From Sva-07 sp963715825 (GTDB lineage: Bacteria > Actinomycetota > Acidimicrobiia > Acidimicrobiales > Ilumatobacteraceae): 64,000 nt of DNA. Under the pieces are notes generated by a model. That model was not told the origin of the DNA. It did not search any database and was given only the letters and a program-made list of their open reading frames with translations. The stretch lies in assembly GCA_963715825.1 (NCBI GenBank), contig CAVQSI010000004.1, forward strand, positions 127,437 through 191,436, read 5' to 3'. Each line of letters opens with the position of its first letter. The stretch's first letter is position 1. Shown here piece by piece: positions 48,010 to 56,549 of this stretch. A program made the position numbers and the translations under genes.

Positions 48010-48834
48010 CTAGCGCCAGGACATCCCGGGAGGGAGTTCAACCGGCTGCCACGCCCAGCCCGATGATCGAAGCCACCTCAGACTGGCGCGATTCATCGAT
48101 GACCAGAGCCACACTCCGTCAAGGTGGCCAGGGACGCGGGGTGCCGACGTTGGGGTGTCGGCGCCATCGTCGAGCAGTTGCTGCCATGCTTCCCATCCCC
48201 AGACGTCGTTGTCGACTCGTACGAACAGATGCTGTTCTGTGTCGCCGGTTCGTGCGAGCTTGGCGATTCGTTTCTGCACTGAGGTTGACTCCATCATCAA
48301 CCCCACACCGGCGAGAACTGCGTCCGGGTCGGATCGCACCGCTCCACCGCGCGACAGGGCGGCCGTGGTGAAGACCGTGCCGGAGGGGCTTGACGTTTCC
48401 CGGGGGTGGATCTCGAGGCGATGATTCTCGACGAGTTCGATCGCCCACTCGAAGAGCTCGGGAGAGTCCGCTTCTATTGTGTCGACCACATCGAGGAGAT
48501 GGCTGCCAGGGTTGCGCTCGATGAGCCGGATCAGCTCGGGTACGAACTGATCGTGCTCACTGAGCGGGACGGTCGGGTCGATCCATACCCCGTAGGTGCC
48601 GACAACGTGATCGACCCACCATGTCGTGCGTTCGTTGTAGGCCGCTCGGCCCCCACGAGCGCCAGTGTCGGCATGCGAAGTCACCTCGACGAAGCCGATT
48701 CGTTTGCCGCGCTCGAAGCGACCATCCGGTGCGTTTTGACGGCCGGCCGTATCCCACTCCTCAACGACCACCCCAAGGCCAATGCCGACGGTGCCAAGCG
48801 CCAGCGCCTCCCAGAGCTGCTTCTCTGTTTTCAT
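48010..48834 (-). CDS. hypothetical protein with a possible PD-(D/E)XK-like nuclease N-terminus
   Basis: A 274-residue protein from ATG 48834. Residues 1-60 read ALALGTVGIGLGVVVEEWDTAGRQ...PDGRFERGKRIGFVEVTS, resembling the D...GR..A.EVT pattern of degenerate restriction-like nuclease domains in actinobacterial proteins. The C-terminal part has EQHLFVRVDNDVW and HLDGVWLWSSM followed by a Trp-rich end, which I have seen paired with such domains. The catalytic Lys of an E-x-K motif appears as Thr, so activity is uncertain. The start overlaps the preceding small gene by ATGA. A two-gene defence or toxin-type module is one reading. Confidence 0.6.
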   Translation of the reverse strand: MKTEKQLWEALALGTVGIGLGVVVEEWDTAGRQNAPDGRFERGKRIGFVEVTSHADTGARGGRAAYNERTTWWVDHVVGTYGVWIDPTVPLSEHDQFVPELIRLIERNPGSHLLDVVDTIEADSPELFEWAIELVENHRLEIHPRETSSPSGTVFTTAALSRGGAVRSDPDAVLAGVGLMMESTSVQKRIAKLARTGDTEQHLFVRVDNDVWGWEAWQQLLDDGADTPTSAPRVPGHLDGVWLWSSMNRASLRWLRSSGWAWQPVELPPGMSWR

Positions 48835-49097
48835 TCGGGGCGATCCTCGCCCGGTCGCGCCCGCAACCGCTCGAGTACCGAAACGGCGCCCCAAAGCGCA
48901 GACCGCACATCCGTACTCACATCGGTTGGGTTCACCCCGGCGCAATATCTGACCCGGCCCCGGAGACCATTCGAGGCGACGAGGGTGGCGTAGCCGTCCA
49001 CGTCGACGAGGCCGGACTGCTGAGCACGACCGATGAGTCGGGAAAACTCCGCGTTCTCTCCACCAGCGAGGAGGGCGATCATCGCAGCGAACCTCAT
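48831..49097 (-). CDS. small hypothetical protein coupled to the nuclease-like gene
   Basis: An 88-residue protein from ATG 49097 (MRFAAMIALLAGGENAEFSR...). Its TGA overlaps the next ATG by 4 bases, the clearest evidence that it is a real gene. It has a mixed helical composition, no membrane segment and no family I recognise. By position it could be an antitoxin, specificity or cofactor partner of the 274-residue protein, but nothing in the sequence shows this. Confidence 0.5.
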   Translation of the reverse strand: MRFAAMIALLAGGENAEFSRLIGRAQQSGLVDVDGYATLVASNGLRGRVRYCAGVNPTDVSTDVRSALWGAVSVLERLRARPGEDRPE

Positions 49098-49143
49098 GAC
49101 AACCAGACGAGTCTGCCAGCAAGGTGATCCACCGACGATGCCA

Positions 49144-49223
49144 CGCATATCGACAGGTCGATGCGGGCGAACTCAGCGAGCAATACGGCACGGATGCGCT
49201 CGGTCACCCACTCCAGATCGTCC
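49144..49223 (+). repeat. structured intergenic repeat, copy E
   Basis: CGCATATCGAC (49144) begins a hairpin (CGCAT..CGAC with GTCGATGCG, 49144-49165). CGGCAC is at 49186 and GATCGTCC at 49216, exactly 30 bases apart as in copies A, B and C. It lies between the divergent starts of the nuclease-like pair and the ABC transporter. Confidence 0.6.
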
Positions 49224-49309
49224 GATCGCTGACCATGATCGTCGTAACGATCCTCAGTGCCGGGTCGCGCTCTGCGCCGGTGCTCTCGGAGTCCTGTCAG
49301 GATGGGTGG

Positions 49310-49489
49310 ATGCCCGAGACTGAAGGACGGGATGTGCTGGCGCTGGCGGTCGGCCTTCCGCGCGCCTTGGAACGGTCCGGGACAACGAGGCTGGTGCACC
49401 GAATCGGCACGGAGCACCGGGTGGTGATGGACCGGGAGCACCCGTCCTCGTTGGCGATTTCCTGGAGGTGCGGCCCATGGCGGCGGTGA
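49310..49489 (+). CDS. possible small ORF before the ABC transporter
   Basis: A 59-residue frame (MPETEGRDVLALAVGLPRAL...WRCGPWRR) with high third-position G/C, ending 13 bases inside the ABC ATPase gene. No family is recognised and the ribosome site is weak. It may be a translated leader of the ABC operon or a chance frame. Confidence 0.25.
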   Translation: MPETEGRDVLALAVGLPRALERSGTTRLVHRIGTEHRVVMDREHPSSLAISWRCGPWRR

Positions 49490-50385
49490 TCACGGTGGAT
49501 CACTTGCATAAGACGTATGGTCGGCTCGTTGCCGTCGACGACCTTTCGTTCAGTGTCGAGAGCGGGGAGATCTTCGGCATCCTCGGGCCGAACGGCGCCG
49601 GCAAGACGACGACCGTGGAGTGCATCCAGGGTCTGCGCGATGCCGATGGCGGGACGATTCGTGTGCTCGGGCTGAACCCGATGACCGAGGCTACTGAGCT
49701 GAGGCAGCGCATTGGTTCACAGCTCCAGGACGCGGCGCTGCCCGGTCGGTTGAAAGTCGCCGAATCCCTGGAGCTGTTCGCCGCGTTCGCCCGCAACCCC
49801 GTGGACTGCGATGAGCTGCTCAGCCGATGGCGATTACAGGAGCAGAGAAATCAAGCCTTCGACACCTTGTCGGGCGGTCAGCGCCAGCGCCTCTTCATCG
49901 CGCTTGCCTTTGTCAACGCCCCCGAGCTGGTCTTCCTCGATGAGCTCACTCAAGGGTTGGATCCCCAGGCCCGACGAGCAACATGGGATCTCATCCGCGA
50001 GATCCGACAAGACGGCACAACGGTCGTCTTGGTGACGCACTTCATGGACGAAGCAGAGCACCTTTGTGACCGCGTCGCCGTCGTCGACGACGGAAGGGTG
50101 ATCGCGCTCGACACGCCGCAGGGTTTGATCGACGGGCTCGGGTTGCGGTCGGTCGTGCGCTTCACGACACAGGAGCCGGACTTGGGTTGGGTGGAGCGGC
50201 TCGACGTCGTGGAGTCGCTGACCCGCCATGGGGACGCAGTTGAGGTGCGTGGCACCGGCGCGGTGTTGGCGCTCGTCGCGTCCGAGCTGGTTGCGCACGG
50301 GATCGTCCCGCTCGACCTGCGCGTCGACCGCCCAACGGTCGAAGACGCCTTCTTGGCCTTGACCGGACGGACGGTCCGGGGCTGA
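49477..50385 (+). CDS. ABC-2 type exporter ATP-binding protein (DrrA-like)
   Basis: A 302-residue ATPase: Walker A GILGPNGAGKTTT (about 37-49), Q-loop RIGSQLQ, signature LSGGQRQRLFIALAF, Walker B LVFLDELTQGLDP and the switch His in VLVTHFMDEAEHL. The Walker B has LDEL where most members have LDEP. A C-terminal 80-residue extension is typical of daunorubicin-type DrrA proteins. ATG 49477 follows GGAGG by 8 bases. The permease gene starts 2 bases after its stop. Cargo is unknown; lipid, drug or antibiotic export are the usual roles. Confidence 0.9.
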   Translation: MAAVITVDHLHKTYGRLVAVDDLSFSVESGEIFGILGPNGAGKTTTVECIQGLRDADGGTIRVLGLNPMTEATELRQRIGSQLQDAALPGRLKVAESLELFAAFARNPVDCDELLSRWRLQEQRNQAFDTLSGGQRQRLFIALAFVNAPELVFLDELTQGLDPQARRATWDLIREIRQDGTTVVLVTHFMDEAEHLCDRVAVVDDGRVIALDTPQGLIDGLGLRSVVRFTTQEPDLGWVERLDVVESLTRHGDAVEVRGTGAVLALVASELVAHGIVPLDLRVDRPTVEDAFLALTGRTVRG

Positions 50386-50387
50386 TC

Positions 50388-51156
50388 GTGATCCGCGGCT
50401 ACCTCGCACTGACACGCGCCGAGTTCCGGCTGTTCCGCAGGGAGCCCTTCTCGATCGTCTTCGTGCTTGCGTTCCCGTTGATGATGATGATGCTGCTCTC
50501 GGCAGTCTTCGGGAACGATCAGGCGAACGCCCAAGACGTCGAGAACGGCATGCTCGTCTGGCGGGGTGTGGCGCCGGCCGACTACTACACGGCGGCGTCG
50601 GTGGCCGTGATCATCGCTGCGCTCGGGCTGATGACGCTTCCGATCAACCTGTCCGGGTACCGCGAGCGCGGGATTCTGCGGCGCCTGCGAGCGTCGTCGG
50701 TTTCGGTGTGGATCCTCGTCGAGCGCGCAACTCACGCTCGCGCTGGTGACCTTCGTCGCTGGCGCCCTGGTGATGGGCGTCGTGGCGTGGCTCGCCTACG
50801 ACGTGATGCTGCCGAAGGACGTGCTCGGAGTGGTGGTCGCTCTCGTGTTCGGAACAGCGGCGTTCGGAGCGATCGGGCTGCTGCTCGCGACGGTCGTCCG
50901 GAGCAGTCGCTCAGCCCAGGGCATCGGCCTCTTGCTGTTCTTTGCGATGTGGCTGATCTCTGGCACCGGCCCGCCGCGCGCCGTCCTCCCCTCAGGTCTT
51001 CGCGACGCCGGCGGCCTGCTTCCGTTGACCCACCTCGTCACCGCCGTGCAGGACCCGTGGTTCGGGTTCGGCTGGAGCGCCACCGATCTCGCAGTGCTCG
51101 CCGCATACGCCTTCGCCGCCGGCGCCCCGGCACTGTGGTTCTTCCGCTGGGACTGA
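50388..51156 (+). pseudogene. ABC-2 type transporter permease, split by a frameshift
   Basis: The first frame (GTG 50388) has the N-terminal cytoplasmic start and the first two helices (FSIVFVLAFPLMMMMLLSAVFG; YTAASVAVIIAALGLMTLPI) up to SVSVWIL. The second frame (about 50719 to 51156) continues SSAQLTLALVTFVAGALVMG with four more helices. One extra base around 50715-50722 separates them; without it the protein has about 255 residues, normal for a six-helix DrrB-type permease. It pairs with the ATPase just upstream. As read, the exporter would be non-functional. Confidence 0.85.
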
Positions 51157-51294
51157 GCCATACCGCTCACGACGTCAATATTGGCTGCGTAACGATCGGG
51201 ATGGCCCAGCCGCTCCCGTCACTGACGCGTTCGCCCGCATCTCGCGTCATCAACGCCCACAGAGAGAACCGGTCCCCGACGCGTGGCGCGACGT

Positions 51295-51378
51295 CACATA
51301 TATCGACAGTCGTGACCGGCTGAGCCGACCCCTCGTGCACGGCACCGTATTCGCTCGGCCACCCATTCCAGAATGCGG
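51295..51378 (+). repeat. structured intergenic repeat, copy F
   Basis: CACATATATCGAC (51295) with a foldable arm (51293-51316), CGGCAC (51340) and GAATGCGG (51371) 31 bases later. From CGGCAC on it is very similar to copy E (CTCGG-CACCCA-TCCAGA shared). It lies between the permease and the methyltransferase gene end; the rest of the 51157-51448 gap shows nothing else. Confidence 0.6.
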
Positions 51379-51448
51379 GCCGCCTCGATTGGACGATTGG
51401 CGGTCGCGAGACCTGCCGCTGGGTCGGCCAGCGGGTGTCTCGTTCGGT

Positions 51449-52186
51449 TCAGTTGGCCTTCGTTGCACCGAGCAGCAAGAACCAGGGTCGATGTCGATCG
51501 TCGGCGAGTTCGGGTCGGGCTTCGACGGCCTCGGCCGTTGGCCCGAACTCGTCGATGCGGTCCAACACGAGGCCGGACTCGATCACCGTGTTCACGTACG
51601 TGGCAACCGTTCGGTGTTCTTTGACAATGCCGTCCACGAACCACTTCGTCACCCGTTCGCCCTCGACGAGGTAGTTGTCGAGTGGCCACACCCGGCCGCC
51701 GGCATCGCTCGTCTCGAAGCTTTGCGTTGTCGGCGCGCTGTAGATGGGGTGCTCGACCGAGAAGACAACTGAGCCGCCTGGCGTGAGCGCTTCAGCGACC
51801 ATCGACATCAGTCGGTGGAGATCGCGCACGTAGTGCAAGGTCAGCGAACTGAATACGAAGTCAGCGGAGCCCGGTTCAAGATCGAGGAGATCAAGGTCGG
51901 CGCATTGGTACTCGACGGTGGCGCTGGCTGTTTCGGAGCGCGCACGTTCGAGCATCTTCGTCGAAACGTCGACGCCGAGCACCGACGCCGCTTCGTGCTC
52001 GTCGGCCCATCGGCTGAACCATCCAAAGCCACAACCGAGATCGACGACCCGTCGACCGGCCATGTCCGGCAGCATCGACCGCAGACTCGGCCACTCTGCT
52101 GCCCCGTCGAGGCCGTGGACCTGGCGATCGAGCGTGACGTAGCCAGCGAGGAACTCTGGGTCGTCGTAGATGTTCTGTGCGCTCAC
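51449..52186 (-). CDS. SAM-dependent methyltransferase
   Basis: A 245-residue class I methyltransferase: YDDPEFLAGYVTLDRQVHGL at the N-terminus, motif I VVDLGCGFGWFSRWA, VLGVDVSTKMLERAR, YQCADLDLLDLEPGSADFVFSSLTLHYV and LTPGGSVVFSVEHPIY. The N-terminus and spacing resemble small-molecule (Tam/UbiE-like) methyltransferases. GTG 52186 has a GGAGG site 5 bases upstream; the open frame continues to 52351 but crosses repeat copy C. Substrate unknown. Confidence 0.87.
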   Translation of the reverse strand: MSAQNIYDDPEFLAGYVTLDRQVHGLDGAAEWPSLRSMLPDMAGRRVVDLGCGFGWFSRWADEHEAASVLGVDVSTKMLERARSETASATVEYQCADLDLLDLEPGSADFVFSSLTLHYVRDLHRLMSMVAEALTPGGSVVFSVEHPIYSAPTTQSFETSDAGGRVWPLDNYLVEGERVTKWFVDGIVKEHRTVATYVNTVIESGLVLDRIDEFGPTAEAVEARPELADDRHRPWFLLLGATKAN

Positions 52187-52261
52187 GTTGCCTCCAGAAC
52201 TCAAGGTACTCGTGACCCTCATCGAACCAGTAGACAACCTCGGGTCCGGCTGAAAGCGCTC

Positions 52262-52340
52262 CAGAACGACGGGCGGAATTGGACGTCGATACCGCTCGGC
52301 ATCGGCACTTCTTCGGGCGGGTACCCGCTCGGAAATGTGC
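52262..52340 (+). repeat. structured intergenic repeat, copy C
   Basis: CAGAACGACG (52262), CGGCAC 41 bases later (52303) and AAATGTGC 30 bases after that (52333), the same spacings as copy A. It contains the palindrome GCGGGTACCCGC (52317-52328) at the position where other copies have a diverged hairpin. It lies just upstream of the methyltransferase gene. The rest of the 52187-52619 gap holds one hairpin and no gene. Confidence 0.62.
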
Positions 52341-52411
52341 ACCTCAACCATCGACCGGAGCGACCGGCGGTATCCCCTCTCCTCTGCCGGATCCAGGACA
52401 AGTCGGAAGCT

Positions 52412-52441
52412 GCTGCGGCGCCGGGAATATCGGGCGCCGCA
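52412..52441. terminator. strong hairpin in the gap between two minus-strand genes
   Basis: CTGCGGCGCC and GGCGCCGCAG are perfectly complementary over 10 bases around a 10-base loop (GGGAATATCG). It lies between the end of the maleylpyruvate isomerase-like gene and repeat copy C and may be its terminator, although no U-run follows. Confidence 0.5.
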
Positions 52442-52619
52442 GTAGGGCCGTGATGCGGCACGCCGTCGCGGGCGTCGACCGGATTATGGAGCGGACGTTA
52501 TGCGCCGATCGTGGCGCGAAGAACTGCGGTTCCAGATCGGGTCAGCGCACCGTCGGCAGGTGTCGATATGACCACTCTCCCGGTTCTCGGCGCGGTGCCG
52601 CTCCCCAGGCTGCTCGTCG

Positions 52620-53478
52620 TCACCGCATCTTGGGTGCGCCGATGATCGCCCGCGTCTTGAGCAGCACGTCGATCACGGCGGGGTCGCCGGATGACCGAAG
52701 CGGACCGTGTGCCTCGGCGCTGTAGTTGTTCGTCAGCAGCCGCGACGCCTGTTCGGCGGTCGTCGCGGACCGCGGCGCCGGCGGGCGCATCGGCTTGGTC
52801 GGTGAACCCCCATCCGCCGCTGCGATTGGTGAGTCGCCAGACCCGGTGAAGCGGTTCAGCGATCTCGATGTCGACGCGGTAGTCGGATACGCCCGCAGCC
52901 CCGAGGCGATATGGGTAGGCCCAGCGGAGAGCGTCGAGCACGGGGCCGGCGAGATCCTCGTCGAGATCGGTCGGTCGACCCACAGCCTCGTTGAGCTGCT
53001 GGCGATGAATCCATCGCTCCGTCAGCTCCCTGGCTTGGTCGAGCCATATGGGGACCGGCAAGTCACTCGCCCAGGAGACGTGCGCCGTCCATGATCGCGG
53101 GTCCTGGGCGGCGAAGGTGTCAGCGACCGGGTTTCCGAGCCAGTCGAGGAGTTCGACGGCGAGGCGGGGGCTGATGCGCCGGGCCGCGTGCACCCATTCC
53201 GTCTGGAGGTTGTCGAGCCAGTGGATGAACTGCGCCTCGTCTGCCGCCTCAGGCGCAGGCGTGCCGTGATGGTGGTCACGCTGCCAGGCGATCATGCTGA
53301 GGTCGCCGCCGATCAGATGGTTGACCAGCCCGAGGACATCCCAGCCTGGGCATGGCGTGGCTCGTTGCCAGTCCTCGGCTGACAGCGAGCGCAGCCTGTC
53401 GAGGAGCCGAGCCGCGCTCGACTCGGACCAGCTGGGAGAAGTCGCCGGGCGCGTCGGTCGGGATGGCGACGCCGACAT
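52620..53478 (-). pseudogene. maleylpyruvate isomerase-like (DinB fold) protein, frameshifted
   Basis: The first frame has the mycothiol-dependent isomerase/DinB pattern: ARLLDRLRSLSAEDWQRATPCPGWDVLGLVNHLIGGD, then DPRSWTAHVSWASDLPVPIW and WGFTDQADAPAGAAV. The proper end, TTAEQASRLLTNNYSAEAHG to TRAIIGAPKMR, is in another frame and stops at 52620. One extra base near 52764-52772 separates them. Restored length is about 285 residues, normal for actinobacterial members of this family, whose His triad binds a metal. ATG 53478 is the likely start. Confidence 0.75.
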
Positions 53479-53523
53479 TGTCGCGTCCGCCAGTGGAACT
53501 CGACTCCGAGGTTCTCTGAGGCG

Positions 53524-53970
53524 GTGTCGGCGCCCGCGAACTCCGTACCGCTCGCCCGTGCCGATGGCGCGTGGAGCGACCACGGCGGCACGTTCCGCAT
53601 CATCGACGACGAGCACCCTGAACCGTTGCACCCAATGAGTCAGATCTGGATGCGACGCGATGCCCGCTCACCATGGCAGGTCGACTGCGTGCTCAATCCC
53701 GTAGGCGACGGCAGGTGGCAGTCCAAGCGCGATCCGGACTTCGTCGCCGACCTCGACGACGTGACGTGGATCGCTCCCGACGGGGTGCGCTATGCCTGTC
53801 CCGAGGTCACACTGCTGTTCAAGGCGAAACAGCACCGGGCGAAGGACACGGTCGATCTCGAGAACGCGTGGCCGCTCATGTCGGATGCGCAGCGACGGTG
53901 GCTTCACGACGCCGTCTTGCAGCTCCATCCCGGCCATCCGTGGCAGGAACGACTCGATCCAACCGCATAG
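53524..53970 (+). CDS. nucleotidyltransferase-like protein lacking its N-terminus
   Basis: A 148-residue frame: QIWMRRDARSPWQVDCVLNPVGDGRWQSKRDPD, WIAPDGVRYACPEVTLLFKAKQHRAKDTVDLENAWPLM and LHPGHPWQERLDP. These match the second half of actinobacterial nucleotidyltransferase-superfamily proteins, which normally begin with a GGWAIDLFLGR-type catalytic segment of about 60 residues. That segment is absent upstream; the region before 53524 belongs to the divergent isomerase-like gene. It is therefore probably 5' truncated and inactive, although a start codon remains. Confidence 0.55.
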   Translation: MSAPANSVPLARADGAWSDHGGTFRIIDDEHPEPLHPMSQIWMRRDARSPWQVDCVLNPVGDGRWQSKRDPDFVADLDDVTWIAPDGVRYACPEVTLLFKAKQHRAKDTVDLENAWPLMSDAQRRWLHDAVLQLHPGHPWQERLDPTA

Positions 53971-54096
53971 GCCAGCGGATACCTCGGCCGACCACGTCCG
54001 CCTATCGCCGGGCCGGTGACGCGATTACGTGAGGCGAGAGTTGAGTCGATATGCCCGTGAAAGTGTGACGCAACAGTTGGGCCGAAGCCGAGTGTC

Positions 54097-54113
54097 GCTC
54101 GCCGCTGGCGAGC
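54097..54113. terminator. hairpin GCTCGCC/GGCGAGC
   Basis: A perfect 7-base stem with a 3-base loop in the gap after the nucleotidyltransferase-like gene. It is a candidate bidirectional terminator between the convergent transcripts. Confidence 0.45.
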
Positions 54114-54151
54114 AGTGATTCTGTGCGCGTGAAGTGTGCGGGCGGCCTCGA

Positions 54152-54250
54152 TCAGCGGGTCGGAGCCCAGTCGGTGTCGGCGATTGCGTCTGCGAGTTCT
54201 TGATCGGCAAGGTTGGTGCCGTTGGCGAGCACGACGATCGCGAGATCTCG
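54152..54250 (-). pseudogene. 3' remnant of a serine hydrolase (beta-lactamase family)
   Basis: The frame reads DLAIVVLANGTNLADQELAD and AIADTDWAPTR before a TGA at 54152-54154. The D-A-VVLANG stretch is the usual last strand of beta-lactamase/serine hydrolase proteins. Nothing upstream continues it; the next bases belong to the end of the alpha/beta hydrolase gene. It is a fragment of about 31 codons. Confidence 0.45.
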
Positions 54251-54278
54251 TCCTCGTCATGGGCGGTCGTTGCGGTCT

Positions 54279-55159
54279 TCAGTCTCCGGCTGTCAGCGTT
54301 GCGAACTCGGTGAGGATCGTCGTCGGCATTGTCGACGAGTGTCGAGAAGTGGCCCGCCCCCTCGACCAGCGTCAACGAGGCAGACGGGATGTTGTCGGCC
54401 AGGAAGACTGCCCACGCTGGGGTCGCCTGACGGTCGCTGGCTCCGTGCCATACCGCCGTCGTGGTCTGGATCGCCGCCAGTTCGAAGCCCCAGTCGCGGT
54501 GGTAGAGCGACGCCTCGTGAACGAGGCCAGCTGGGCCGGCTCGTACGGCCTCGGTCATTTCTGCGAGGACCATGGCTCGCGATGTGCGGCTGCTCGCGGA
54601 ACATGGCGCCGTCGGCCGGCTGCATCTTGGCCCATGCCCCCAACCACCGGTCCGGGTGCTTGGACATCTGGCGGAGTTGGCTGCGGGCGACTGTTCGGTA
54701 GAGGTGTGGGTGGTTCATGAACGCGTTGACGACGCGGAACATGGGATGCAGCCCCCGGTTCGTCGCTGGTGGAGGGGCGACCGAGGACACGGTCGCGACT
54801 CCTGTGATCCGTTGGGGTAGGGCTGCTGCACAGGCGAGCGCATGGGGTCCGCCGCCGGAGTGGCCGACGAGTCCGAACCGTCCGAGATCGAGTCGATTGG
54901 CCAGTTGCTCGACATCGCTCGACCAGTCGAGGAGGTCCCGACCCGGCTGGTAGGTCGAACGGCCGAACCCCGGCCGCTCCGGGCAGATGAGTCGAACACC
55001 GGTCGCAATTGCGGCGGCTTCCAGAAGGCCGCCGGCGAGTCGGGAGTCGTTGCCGCCGTGGAAGAACATGACGGGCCGTCCTGCTTCGAGGCCGAATTCT
55101 GCCCAGCAGAGCGTTCGGCCATCGAGAGTCGTCATCTCCAGTCGTTCTCGGTTGATCAT
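54279..55159 (-). pseudogene. alpha/beta hydrolase, two frameshifts
   Basis: The first frame has MTTLDGRTLCWAEFG, the oxyanion HGGNDSR, CPERPGFGRS and the nucleophile elbow VGHSGGGPHALAC. After MFREQPHIAS one extra base (about 54573) moves it to the frame MVLAEMTEAVRAGPAGLVHE..., which has WHGASDRQATP (acid) and VEGAGHFSTLV (catalytic His). A second extra base (about 54318) leads to ILTEFATLTAGD and the stop at 54279. All three catalytic residues survive in the pieces. Restored length is about 292 residues. It lies downstream of the SRPBCC and LLM genes on the same strand. Confidence 0.75.
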
Positions 55160-55250
55160 TCGGCCCTGATTCCGGTTGGGTCTTCGACGTGTGTGTCTCG
55201 GACTACCCACGTGCGGCGGGCCGACTCGAAGCGAGGAGCGGCTCGACGGT

Positions 55251-55700
55251 TCAGCAGTGTTGTTCGAGATGGCGCTTGAGTCCCTCGAGGAGTTCGCGCA
55301 TTCCGGCCCGGTAGGTGCGTCGGACGGCGACGGTGTTGAGGATCCGTCCGAGCGGCCCGTACTTGAGAGTGTAGGTAGGGCTGACGGTCACCTCGGTGCG
55401 AGGCCCGCTGTGCGCTGTCGGTGAGGGTGAACGCGATGTCGGCGGTCTTGAACGGAAGGGTCGAGTCGGTGATCCGGAAGGTGATCGCCTTCTTGGTTCG
55501 AACTCGACGACGTGTTCGGTGAGCGAGTGCTTGGCGGAGATGTCGCAGTGACGAGCACCTCCGACGCCGTCGATGTCGTTGGTTCGGTGCGATCCGATGA
55601 GGCCTGGGTTCCAGGAGGCAATAGCGCCGATGTCGGCGAGGGCTGCCCACACGGTGTGGCGTGGGGCGTCGATCGTGGTTCGTTCGGTGAACGTGCTCAT
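55251..55700 (-). pseudogene. SRPBCC-family protein, two compensating frameshifts
   Basis: MSTFTERTTIDAPRHTVWAALADIGAIASWNPGL is a typical START-like N-terminus. The middle KKAITFRITDSTLPFKTADIAFTLTDSAQR lies in a second frame, and the end TEVTVSPTYTLKYGPLGRIL...LEGLKRHLEQHC returns to the first. A missing base near 55491-55497 and an extra base near 55398-55403 explain this, so the annotated frame stays open but the middle third is scrambled. Restored length is about 149 residues. The ATG overlaps the LLM stop by 4 bases. Confidence 0.75.
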
Positions 55701-56542
55701 GAGAGGTACTCGACGAGTTGGTGGGCGTGGGTGTCGAGCGCGGCGAGCACGGTGACCTCGTCGGCGGGTGGAAGCCAGACGACGACTCGATCGATGCCAG
55801 CCTCGTGGTAGCCGGCCAGGAGTGCCGGGTCGCCCTGAGATGAGTACACGGTCACGACCGCGGTCTCGGGGTCTCGGTCGTGTTGTTCGAAGGCGTTGCG
55901 GAGTCGGGGAAGGTGGTCGATGACGTCGCCGTAGCCTTCGATCGGGAGCCACCCGTCGGCCCAGGTGGCGATGTCGTCGAACACCTCGCGGGTGGCGCGT
56001 GCGCCGACGTGGAGTGGCGGGGCGGGCTGCTGGGCGGGCTTGGGCCAGGACCACGACGGTCCGACCGAGCAGTAGTCGCCGCTGTAGGTGCCCTCGTCGT
56101 CGGTCCAGAGCTCGCGCATGAGGGCGATGTGGTCGATCAGCCGGGGGCGCACGGTGTCGAGATCGACGCCGTGTGTTGCGCACTCCTCGCGGTTCCACCC
56201 GTAGCCGACGCCGAGCTCGAGCCGCCCTGCGGACTGCCAGTCGAGCGTGGCGATCGTCTTGGCCGCGATGACCGGGTCACGCAAGGCAAGCAACGCCACG
56301 CCGGTCCCGATCCGCAGCCGGGTCGTCGTTGCGGCAGCTGCGGCGAGCGCGACGAACGGGTCGCACGTGCGTCGATACCACTCGGGAAGTTCACCACCGG
56401 GCCACGGCGTCGCGCGTGACACCGGGACATGGGTCTTCTCGGTGACCCACAACGAGTCGAACCCGCGTGCTTCGACTTCGGGTGCGAGACGCTGCATCGG
56501 CATCGTTTGGTCGGTGGCGAAGATCATCACTCCGACCTTCAT
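55697..56542 (-). CDS. LLM-class (F420-dependent type) oxidoreductase
   Basis: A 281-residue luciferase-like TIM barrel: MKVGVMIFATDQTMPMQRLAPEVEARGFDSLWVTEKTHVP at the N-terminus, RLRIGTGVALLALRDPVIAAKTIATLDWQSAGRLELGVGYGWNREE (the most conserved LLM block) and HVGARATREVFDDIATWADGW. These features fit the F420-dependent subfamily found in actinobacteria. Substrate unknown. It is the intact centre of a minus-strand cluster SnoaL-LLM-SRPBCC-hydrolase, with 7 bases before it and a 4-base overlap after. Confidence 0.88.
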   Translation of the reverse strand: MKVGVMIFATDQTMPMQRLAPEVEARGFDSLWVTEKTHVPVSRATPWPGGELPEWYRRTCDPFVALAAAAATTTRLRIGTGVALLALRDPVIAAKTIATLDWQSAGRLELGVGYGWNREECATHGVDLDTVRPRLIDHIALMRELWTDDEGTYSGDYCSVGPSWSWPKPAQQPAPPLHVGARATREVFDDIATWADGWLPIEGYGDVIDHLPRLRNAFEQHDRDPETAVVTVYSSQGDPALLAGYHEAGIDRVVVWLPPADEVTVLAALDTHAHQLVEYLS

Positions 56543-56549
56543 CCCAGCG

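Noticed and set aside
48406..48993. 195-codon plus-strand frame opposite the nuclease-like pair
   Set aside because: Antisense to two genes joined by an ATGA overlap; the minus strand has the better codon bias and start context.
45487..52340. Standard integron with attC sites
   Set aside because: Module genes are in mixed orientation, no integrase gene is visible, and the repeats lack a consistent RYYYAAC/GTTRRRY pair at their ends.
52500..52575. Further inverted copy of the intergenic repeat (GTCGATATGACC near 52562)
   Set aside because: The CGGCAC/GAATGTGC core with the right spacing is missing in either orientation.
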